A stretch of 10,969 nucleotides of DNA from positions 1 through 10,969 of the forward strand of contig DASTWM010000393.1 in the NCBI GenBank assembly GCA_035765855.1, written 5' to 3'. Below are positions 1-5,421 of this stretch, piece by piece. Below the pieces are notes generated by a model. It saw only the letters and a program-made list of their open reading frames with translations, was not told where the DNA came from and made no database searches. The DNA comes from DASTWM01 sp035765855. GTDB lineage: Bacteria > Chloroflexota > Chloroflexia > Chloroflexales > Roseiflexaceae. The translations under genes and the position numbers were made by a program. Positions within the stretch are counted from its first letter, which is position 1. The number at the start of each line of letters is the position of its first letter.

Positions 1-803
1 TCATCCTGCGCCAGCGACCACTCGACCGCCGCGAGCATGCCCATCAACTCCTCTTTGCCGACTTTCATCGGGCGGCCAATGCTGTGGTTGGGGCTGCCGT
101 TAAGTCGGCATGCGGCGATCAGATCGGGACGGCCAAGCACCAGCCCGGCGGATTGTGGCCCGCGCAAGCCTTTGCCCCCGCTGAAAATCGCGATGTCCGC
201 GCCCATGTCGCGGGTGAAGTGCCACAGGTTAGCAATCGGCGGAATCTGCGCAGCGGCATCGACAATCACCGGCACGCCATGGGCATGGGCAACTTCGATC
301 ACGTATTCGAGCGGCAGCGCGCCATGGGCGAAGTGCGCGCCCGCGAAATAGATCACGCAGGCGGTCTGCGGCGTGATGGCGGCCTCCAATTCCCAGCGCG
401 CGGTGCTCTGCGCCATGCCGATCTCGACCAGCCGCGCGCCGGTCTGGCGGACGGCATAATCGTAGCCGTTGCGCTGGCAGCGATGGATAATCACCTCGTT
501 TTTGCCGCTCTCCAGATGGGGAAAGCGCGCCATCGCCGCCGGGTCATCGCCCGCGATGCATGCAGCGACTGCCAGCATCACGCCCGCCGCCGCCCCAGAC
601 GAGACATAACATGCCTGATTGTGGGTTAGTTCCGCGATGCGCTCTCCAACGCGCTCCTGCAATACATCCAATTTGATGAATGAACCGGCAGCGGCAGCCA
701 TGGCCTCGATCACCGGCGCGGGCATGCGCGAGCCGCCCAGCCGTGTAAGAGTTGCGGCGGCGTTGATTACGCGCCGGATGCCAAGATCAGCGTAGGTTGT
801 CAT
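1..803 (-). CDS. SelA-like PLP-dependent enzyme (aminotransferase fold type I), partial, C-terminus beyond the left edge
   Basis: 267 codons are visible, with no stop before the edge. The protein looks like the SelA / D-glucosaminate-6-phosphate ammonia-lyase branch of fold-type-I pyridoxal-phosphate enzymes. It opens with MTTYADLGIRRVINAAATLT, close to the usual start of that branch ('LGVRRVINAAGTLT'-like). VDAAAQIPP (residues 181-189) carries the aspartate expected to hold the pyridine nitrogen, and FSGGKGLRGPQSAGL (207-221) has Lys211 as the likely Schiff-base lysine. Known members act on small amino or sugar-acid substrates, or on Ser-tRNA(Sec). The RGPQ-type motif and lack of any selenium-related neighbour favour a small-molecule lyase or aldolase; the substrate is unknown. 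The ATG at 803-801 is preceded by GGGAGG (816-811) with a 7-nt spacer and overlaps the upstream stop as ATGA, so translation is probably coupled to the esterase-like gene. It should act in the cytoplasm. Confidence 0.8.
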   Translation of the reverse strand, partial: MTTYADLGIRRVINAAATLTRLGGSRMPAPVIEAMAAAAGSFIKLDVLQERVGERIAELTHNQACYVSSGAAAGVMLAVAACIAGDDPAAMARFPHLESGKNEVIIHRCQRNGYDYAVRQTGARLVEIGMAQSTARWELEAAITPQTACVIYFAGAHFAHGALPLEYVIEVAHAHGVPVIVDAAAQIPPIANLWHFTRDMGADIAIFSGGKGLRGPQSAGLVLGRPDLIAACRLNGSPNHSIGRPMKVGKEELMGMLAAVEWSLAQD

Positions 804-1699
804 CGCGCCGCCTCCCACAGTCGTGGCATTGGCTCGACGCCCATGCGCTCGGCCAGCCATGCATCGATCCAATCCGTATCAGTTCCACCCTCGTGTGTCA
901 CCATGTACGGCTGCGCGTGATCGCCCAGCGCGTCGTTGAGCGGCGCGAGCCACTCCGGGCCGCCGAGCGCGCCGGGGTCGCCGACCGTCAGCAGCGTCGT
1001 GGCCGTTACTTTGTCAGCATGGCGCTGCGGATCGAAGAAGCTGAGCGTGCGCGCGACGGCTGCCTGGCGCTCCGGGTACGTGCGCAGATAATCGTTGATT
1101 TCTTCGAGCGGGTAGGCTTCGGTGCGCGCGCAGGCTTCGAGCATGCGGTAAAATAGCAGCCCGCTGATCTGGGCAGCCGTGAACTGCGGGCGGCGCGCCG
1201 CCGTCATGAGCGCCAGGTCATCGCCCGTGATGGCGACGCGCGCCGGGTCCACTTCGGGCCGCGTCAGCAGGAACTCAGCGCCACGCAGGCAGTCAGCGAC
1301 GATGCCACGGTAGATATAAGTGTCAGGATCATCAATTCCGAGCGTCAGCAGGCCGGGGTAGGAGGCTTGAAACGGCTGATCGGCCAGGCGTTGGCCGCGA
1401 TGCATCAGCACCAGCACGGCATAGCGCTTGCGATCATCGTAATGCGGCAAGTGATTGACGCTGCCGTAGCGCGGCGTCACCAGCAGGCCAGGAAATGGGC
1501 CGTCGCCATGCGGCACGCTGTAGTAGCCGAAGATGCGGTACGGGCCGACGCTGGTTAGCCGCAGCGCGTAGACCGTGGCGAACTCGGTGGAGCGCAGCCG
1601 CAGCGGCTCTAGCTCCGGCGCGGCCGGGTAGCGCGTCAATTCTTCATCCAGCTCGGTCCAGTAATTATCAAATGCGGTCTGGTCGCTGAGATTGGACAT
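800..1699 (-). CDS. AXE1-family esterase-like protein with lost catalytic serine (probable pseudoenzyme)
   Basis: This 299-residue protein is a paralog of the product of 1889-2863. Both share the YPGLLT block, RPEVD.AR, and EEINDYLRTYPER followed by an F-D motif, all typical of the acetyl xylan esterase / cephalosporin-C deacetylase (AXE1) alpha/beta-hydrolase family. The nucleophile elbow, GSSQG in the paralog, reads GDDLA here (residues 159-163), so aspartate 161 replaces the serine. The segment that should carry the acid residue reads VGDPGALGGPE (239-249) instead of the paralog's GDDVCPPE. A histidine is present (269), but it is not clearly at the catalytic position. Deacetylase activity is therefore unlikely; a binding or regulatory role, or chemistry of a different kind, is open. 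The ATG at 1699 has GAGG (1710-1707) 7 nt upstream. The stop overlaps the PLP gene start as ATGA. The reading frame is intact, so this is not an obviously decaying pseudogene. Confidence 0.85.
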   Translation of the reverse strand: MSNLSDQTAFDNYWTELDEELTRYPAAPELEPLRLRSTEFATVYALRLTSVGPYRIFGYYSVPHGDGPFPGLLVTPRYGSVNHLPHYDDRKRYAVLVLMHRGQRLADQPFQASYPGLLTLGIDDPDTYIYRGIVADCLRGAEFLLTRPEVDPARVAITGDDLALMTAARRPQFTAAQISGLLFYRMLEACARTEAYPLEEINDYLRTYPERQAAVARTLSFFDPQRHADKVTATTLLTVGDPGALGGPEWLAPLNDALGDHAQPYMVTHEGGTDTDWIDAWLAERMGVEPMPRLWEAAR

Positions 1700-1723
1700 G
1701 TGCGAACCTCATTTTACAATCGT

Positions 1724-1813
1724 GGTCGGCGGCACCCACGAGAGGTACTTGTGCCGGTCGGCGGCACCCACGAGGGGTGCTTGTGCCGGTCGGCGGCACC
1801 CACGAGGGGTACC
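1724..1813. repeat. 32-bp tandem direct repeat, about 2.8 copies, with internal hairpins
   Basis: The copies start at 1724, 1756 and 1788, each opening with GGTCGGCGGCACCCACGAG. The first two differ at only two positions; the third stops after about 25 bases. The junctions contain GTGCCG-GTCGG-CGGCAC (for example 1751-1767), a 6-bp stem with a 5-nt loop, so the array can form serial hairpins. It fills much of the 189-bp gap between the two esterase-like genes. The unit length is not a multiple of three and no plausible gene covers it. I take it for a copy of a dispersed intergenic repeat family; its function is unknown. Confidence 0.9.
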
Positions 1814-1888
1814 GCTACAGAATGCCCAACCATACAAGCGGATGGACAAGGTTACAACAAACAACGAATCAATCGACCGTGATCAACA

Positions 1889-2863
1889 CTACCCCTGCGT
1901 CGGGTCGGCGCGCATGCCGTAGCCAGCCGGGCGCAGATGCTGCGCCAGAAACGCTTCGACCTTTGGCATTTCCCAGTAGATTCCGGCGTCATGGGCGCAG
2001 CGCGGGGCGACGTGCAACTCCTTCGGGCAGGTGAGTGCGTTGTGGAGCGCGTAGCCGGTTTCGGGCGGGCAAACATCGTCGCCCAGGCCGAGATAGGTCA
2101 GCATGGGGCAGCGAATCAGCGGCGCGAAGTTGATGCCGTCGAAGTAGTTGAGCGTGGCGCGCACCGCCTCGGCGCGTTCCGGGTAGGTGCGCAGATAGTC
2201 GTTGATTTCCTCGTAGGGCCATGAATGGGTCAGCGCCGCCGCGTCCATGAAGCCGCACAGGTAGGGCGCGCCCGCCGCGCCGACGGTGATGACATCGGAG
2301 CGCAGCGCGGCGGTGGTGATCGTCAGTGCGCCGCCCTGGCTGCTGCCATGCACGCCGATGCGAGCGTGATCGACCTCGGGGCGCGACAGCACGAAATCGA
2401 CCGCGCGCGCCGCGTCGATGTAGAATCCACGGTAGGAGTAGGTGTGGCGGTCGATGATATTATTGGTCAGCAGGCCGGGGTAGCCGGGGTTATAGTGGCG
2501 ATTCGAGCGCAGCTTGCCGCGCGGCGCGACGCCAACCGCCGCATAGCCCATCCTGGCCCATGATTTTGGCAGCGTCGGCTCGGAAATGTAGCCCGGCACG
2601 ATCAGTAGCGCCGGGTAGGGCGGCGGCAGGTACGACTGCTTTGGCACGCAATACCAACCGGCGATCCGCAGATTGTCGAGGCTGTCATAATGAATTTCGT
2701 ACACATCCACCTCCGCGGTGGAGCGCAGCGGCACATGCGTCATCGTGGGATTGAGCGGAATGCCGCGCGCCTCGTCCATGATCGCCGCCCAGAAGGCATC
2801 GAAATCATCCGGGCGCGTCACGCTTGTGCCATAGCTCGCGGCTGGTTCTCGTATTGTTGACAT
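1889..2863 (-). CDS. Acetyl xylan esterase / cephalosporin-C deacetylase family hydrolase (AXE1)
   Basis: The product is a 324-residue alpha/beta-hydrolase, the usual length for the AXE1 family, which removes acetyl groups from xylo-oligosaccharides and other small acetylated molecules. The full triad is visible: the elbow VHGSSQGG (171-178) with nucleophile Ser175, Asp263 in GDDVCPPE (261-268), and His291 in CAHDAG (289-294). This spacing fits the family. Other family features are RGFYIDAARAVDFVLSRPEV (145-164) and EEINDYLRTYPER (218-230). No signal peptide is visible, so it probably acts in the cytoplasm on imported oligosaccharides. The start at 2863 has only a weak ribosome site (GCGAG, about 8 nt upstream), so the exact start is less certain than the product. 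It lies after a palindromic repeat and ahead of the degenerate paralog; the three leftmost genes may be one carbohydrate-related transcription unit. Confidence 0.92.
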   Translation of the reverse strand: MSTIREPAASYGTSVTRPDDFDAFWAAIMDEARGIPLNPTMTHVPLRSTAEVDVYEIHYDSLDNLRIAGWYCVPKQSYLPPPYPALLIVPGYISEPTLPKSWARMGYAAVGVAPRGKLRSNRHYNPGYPGLLTNNIIDRHTYSYRGFYIDAARAVDFVLSRPEVDHARIGVHGSSQGGALTITTAALRSDVITVGAAGAPYLCGFMDAAALTHSWPYEEINDYLRTYPERAEAVRATLNYFDGINFAPLIRCPMLTYLGLGDDVCPPETGYALHNALTCPKELHVAPRCAHDAGIYWEMPKVEAFLAQHLRPAGYGMRADPTQG

Positions 2864-2887
2864 AAGAACTCGCTTATGTAGTAATAG

Positions 2888-2948
2888 CCCTCACCCTCGG
2901 TCCCTCTCCCGCCGGGAGAGGGAAGCTGCGACAGCAGCAGGGTGAGGG
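2888..2948. repeat. Palindromic intergenic repeat able to form a three-way junction
   Basis: The outer arms CCCTCACCCT (2888-2897) and AGGGTGAGGG (2939-2948) are perfectly complementary. They enclose two further hairpins: TCCCTCTCCC / GGGAGAGGGA (2901-2910 with 2914-2923, loop GCC) and GCTGC / GCAGC (2925-2929 with 2934-2938, loop GACA). 'CCCTCACCC...CCTCTCCC...GGGAGAGG...GGGTGAGGG' is a widespread style of dispersed bacterial repeat. It sits between the stop of the 181-residue gene and the esterase start, where it could end or protect the transporter transcript. There is no U-tract, so I do not call it an intrinsic terminator. Confidence 0.85.
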
Positions 2949-2985
2949 TAGAATCTCAACGGTTGTGCGTACAGCCATGATGAAA

Positions 2986-3531
2986 TCAATGATCATCTGT
3001 GGAGCTACTGTCCGACTGGAGCGCCCGCTGATAGAGCGCCGTGCCGTAAAACTCATACGACGCCGCTTTATCGGGAAAGTCAATCAGATGGACCGTGAAG
3101 CGCGCTGGCAAACCATTGTCGGGGCAGCGCTCGCGGAAAAACGACGAGTACGCTTTGAAGTACGCCTGGCGCAGGCGATCCTGCTCCTGCGCGTAGCCGA
3201 GCGGATCGGCCAGCGGGTTGGGCGATTTCGGCTGCGCGCCGAACGCATGAATTTCCAGAAAATCAACATCCGCGATCGACGTACAAACGCTGGCCTCCTG
3301 AAGCCACTTTTCCCAGCATGCGAACACCAGCGGCACTTCTTTCTCGGGGTCCATGGTCGTCACGGTATCGAGGCCCAGCACGCCTGTCGCCGAGTGGCCG
3401 CCGGTCAGCCCGGAAAAGTAGAGTTTGAGATCGCCGTCGGGCAGCGTTTCGACGACCAGATTGGAGAGCACCGGGGTATCGCCCTCGTAGTAGTAAGTCA
3501 CTTTGCCGCGTCGTTTCACCTGGAATGCCAT
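2986..3531 (-). CDS. Uncharacterised 181-residue protein, last gene of the export operon
   Basis: I do not recognise this protein. The start is well supported: GGAGG (3542-3538) lies 6 nt before the ATG at 3531, and the gene begins 33 bp after the second ATPase gene. No signal peptide or membrane segment is visible, so it is probably cytoplasmic. Residues 1-60 look beta-rich (VTYYYEGD, NLVVETLPDGDLKLYFSGL). A middle part (about 70-125) contains aromatic and acidic stretches (LVFACWEKWL, DFLEIHAFGAQPKSP). A helical stretch (about 112-135) is rich in Q, R and aromatic residues, and the acidic tail ends SDSSSTDDH. The composition is that of an ordinary folded protein, and the frame shows no damage. 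It could be an accessory or sensor factor for the exporter, or just an unrelated passenger gene. Confidence 0.75.
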   Translation of the reverse strand: MAFQVKRRGKVTYYYEGDTPVLSNLVVETLPDGDLKLYFSGLTGGHSATGVLGLDTVTTMDPEKEVPLVFACWEKWLQEASVCTSIADVDFLEIHAFGAQPKSPNPLADPLGYAQEQDRLRQAYFKAYSSFFRERCPDNGLPARFTVHLIDFPDKAASYEFYGTALYQRALQSDSSSTDDH

Positions 3532-3564
3532 GCATTGCCTCCATGTTTTATTCTGCCAAGAGTC

Positions 3565-4266
3565 CTACACGTCCGTGACGATCTGCCCGTCGCGCACCTG
3601 GTACACCACATCCGCGAATTCGTGGACGGTGCGATCATGGGTCGCCATGACCAGCGTGACATGCTCGGCGCGGACGAGTTGGCGCAACAATTCCAGCAGC
3701 GCGCGGCCAGTTGTCGAATCAAGCTCGCCAGTTGGCTCGTCGGCCAATAGCAGGCGGGGCCGCGACACCAGCGCGCGGGCGATGGCGACGCGTTGCTGTT
3801 GTCCGCCGCTCATTTCAGCCGGACGGTGCGTGGCCCAACGTTCCAGCCCGACCAGCGACAGCGCTTCGGTCGCGCGGGCATGCCGTTCGCGCCCCGACCG
3901 CACGCCAGCGATTCGCAGCGGCATTTCCACGTTCTCTATCGCTGAAAGGATCGGCAGCAGCGCGAAGGATTGAAAGATAAAGCCGATCATCGAGCGCCGC
4001 AACAGCGTTAATTGCTCCAGCCTGAGGCTGCTCAAACGCTGGCCGAACAACTCGACCGTGCCTGAGGTCGGCTGGTCGAGGCCGCCGATCATGTTGAGCA
4101 GCGTGGTCTTGCCCGAGCCGGAGCGGCCCATGAGCGCGACAAAGCCGCCCTGCGGCACCTCGAGATCAATGCCACGCAACGCCAGCACCTTTTCCGCGCC
4201 AACGGTGTAGGAGCGCGTGATATTGCTGGCGCGCACGGCGAGCGTATCAGTTGCATGTTCAGTCAT
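3565..4266 (-). CDS. LolD/MacB-type ABC transporter ATPase
   Basis: This 233-residue protein is a complete single nucleotide-binding domain with standard length for the LolD/MacB/FtsE-like group. The motifs are Walker A GRSGSGKT (47-54), Q-loop FIFQSFALLP (Gln99), signature MSGGQQQR (152-159), Walker B LLLADEP (172-178, catalytic Glu177) and H-loop MATHD (His210). ADEPTGELDSTTG is characteristic of MacB-like ATPases that work with FtsX-type permeases. It should sit on the cytoplasmic face and hydrolyse ATP to drive the 994-residue permease. It lies 52 bp after the fused ATPase gene and is closely related to it, but has no C-terminal extension. The start at 4266 has only a weak ribosome site (GTGAG, about 11 nt upstream); a start a few codons away cannot be excluded. 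Confidence 0.95.
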   Translation of the reverse strand: MTEHATDTLAVRASNITRSYTVGAEKVLALRGIDLEVPQGGFVALMGRSGSGKTTLLNMIGGLDQPTSGTVELFGQRLSSLRLEQLTLLRRSMIGFIFQSFALLPILSAIENVEMPLRIAGVRSGRERHARATEALSLVGLERWATHRPAEMSGGQQQRVAIARALVSRPRLLLADEPTGELDSTTGRALLELLRQLVRAEHVTLVMATHDRTVHEFADVVYQVRDGQIVTDV

Positions 4267-4318
4267 AAGCTATGTACTCACGATCAGTCACAGAGCGCAC
4301 AAAGAAAATCTCTTTCTA

Positions 4319-5323
4319 TTATCGTTGGCGGCGGCGCAGCATGCCCGCCACGCGGCCCAGCTTGCCGACCTTTTTCGGCGGCGGCTCGTCCGACACGATC
4401 GGCGGCATGATGGCGACCTCGTTGGTCTCGACGGGTCGCAGGAGCAAGCCGTCGGGCGTTTCTTCCAGCCGCACGCGATCGCCGATGGCATAGCGCTCGC
4501 GCACCTCCTTTGGCACCTGGAGCCGCCCAGCTGAGTCGAGCATGACCAGTTCCTCGAAAGTATGTTCCTCGCTCGCCAGCGCGCTGTTGTTCTGTTCGTC
4601 ACTATGTTCAGCCAGCGGGTCGCGGCTGCGGCGCAGCGTTTCGCTGCTGGTTTTGCCGTCGCGGATGGCGACCACGCGCGCGACATGGCGGGCGATTTGC
4701 GGATCGTGCGAAACAATCACGACAGTGAGGCCGTACGCGCGGTTGAGATTGTGGAAGATTTCAAAGATTGTCTCAGCCGTTGTCGAATCGAGCTCGCCGG
4801 TCGGCTCGTCGGCCAGCAGCAGCGACGGCTGGTTGGCAAGCGCAACCGCAATGGCGACGCGCTGCTGTTCGCCGCCGGATAGCTCGCCCAGCCGATGTCC
4901 GCGCCGCGATGTCAGTCCAACGGCATCGATAAGTTCGCGCGCCCATTCGCGCCGCGCCCGCCGCCCGACCCCGCTGACGATCATGGGTAGTTCGATATTT
5001 TCCTGCGCGTCCAGGTACGGCACGAGATTGCGGGCCTTCTGCTGCCATACGAAGCCCACGTAGCGGCGGCGATAATGGTTGAGCGCCGTGGTCGAGAGCT
5101 TCAGCAGATCGTTGCCGTCCACAATCACGCGGCCCGCCGATGGGCGATCGAGCCCGCCGAGCACGTTGAGCAGCGTGCTTTTGCCAGAGCCGCTCGATCC
5201 GACCAGCGCCATGACTTCGCCCGGCTGCACGGTCAGGTCGAGCCCTTGCAGCGCGACGACCTCGATCTCGCTGAGTTTGTAAATCTTGACCAGGTTATCG
5301 CACAGAATAATTGGTTCAGCCAT
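4319..5323 (-). CDS. LolD/MacB-type ABC ATPase fused to a C-terminal SpoVT/AbrB-like domain
   Basis: The 334 residues exceed the usual ~230 of this ATPase family by about 100. The ATPase part has all motifs: Walker A GSSGSGKS (42-49), Q-loop FVWQQKARNL (Gln94), signature LSGGEQQR (148-155), Walker B LLLADEP (168-174, Glu173) and His206 in VSHD. After an acidic, polar linker (about 225-258) comes VMLDSAGRLQVPKEVRERY (260-278), then IGDRVRLEETPDGLLLRPVE (280-299). This is the pattern of the swapped-hairpin SpoVT/AbrB fold (D-x-x-GRx-x-(I/V)P-x-x-(V/I)R), usually found in DNA-binding transition regulators and antitoxins. A basic tail (GKLGRVAGMLRRRQR) ends the protein. AbrB domains dimerise, so the extension may pair ATPase subunits or bind DNA or another protein; this is inference. 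The ATG at 5323 follows AAGGA with a 6-nt spacer. Confidence 0.92.
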   Translation of the reverse strand: MAEPIILCDNLVKIYKLSEIEVVALQGLDLTVQPGEVMALVGSSGSGKSTLLNVLGGLDRPSAGRVIVDGNDLLKLSTTALNHYRRRYVGFVWQQKARNLVPYLDAQENIELPMIVSGVGRRARREWARELIDAVGLTSRRGHRLGELSGGEQQRVAIAVALANQPSLLLADEPTGELDSTTAETIFEIFHNLNRAYGLTVVIVSHDPQIARHVARVVAIRDGKTSSETLRRSRDPLAEHSDEQNNSALASEEHTFEELVMLDSAGRLQVPKEVRERYAIGDRVRLEETPDGLLLRPVETNEVAIMPPIVSDEPPPKKVGKLGRVAGMLRRRQR

Positions 5324-5351
5324 GGATTTCCTTAGCAGAATCTGTATAGTT

Positions 5352-5412
5352 TGTCATGCCGAACGCAGTGAGGAATCTCTCTGCGAGATTTCTCGCTGCG
5401 TTCGAAATGACA
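5352..5412. repeat. Long imperfect palindrome between permease and ATPase genes
   Basis: The arms 5352-5379 (TGTCATGCCGAACGCAGTGA...) and 5385-5412 (reverse complement TGTCATTTCGAACGCAGCGA...) match at 24 of 28 positions around a 5-nt loop TCTGC. This is the familiar 'TGTCATTTCGAACGCAGCGAG' type of dispersed intergenic palindrome seen in several bacterial phyla; placing it in a family is from memory. It fills most of the 98-bp gap inside an otherwise tight operon. As RNA it would form a very stable hairpin about 30 nt before the ATPase start, so it may reduce or uncouple expression of the downstream ATPases. There is no U-tract. Confidence 0.92.
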
Positions 5413-5421
5413 TGGATGTTA

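Noticed and set aside
84..629. Plus-strand open frame of 181 codons
   Set aside because: It lies antisense to the PLP enzyme gene, whose conserved motifs are clear; the plus-strand translation is arginine-rich with no recognisable pattern, as expected for a GC-rich shadow frame.
1724..1813. CRISPR array
   Set aside because: The 32-bp units are directly adjacent with no spacers between them, there are fewer than three full copies, and no cas gene is visible.
2888..2948. Intrinsic terminator after the export operon
   Set aside because: The stems are strong, but no U-tract follows on either strand; it fits a dispersed repeat better.
2965..3750. Plus-strand open frame of 261 codons
   Set aside because: It runs antisense across the 181-residue gene and the end of an ATPase gene, which has all its motifs on the minus strand. 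The minus-strand gene also has a strong GGAGG site.
5352..5412. Insertion sequence remnant or terminal inverted repeats of a mobile gene
   Set aside because: The arms are separated by only 5 nt and enclose no transposase sequence, so it is a simple palindromic repeat.
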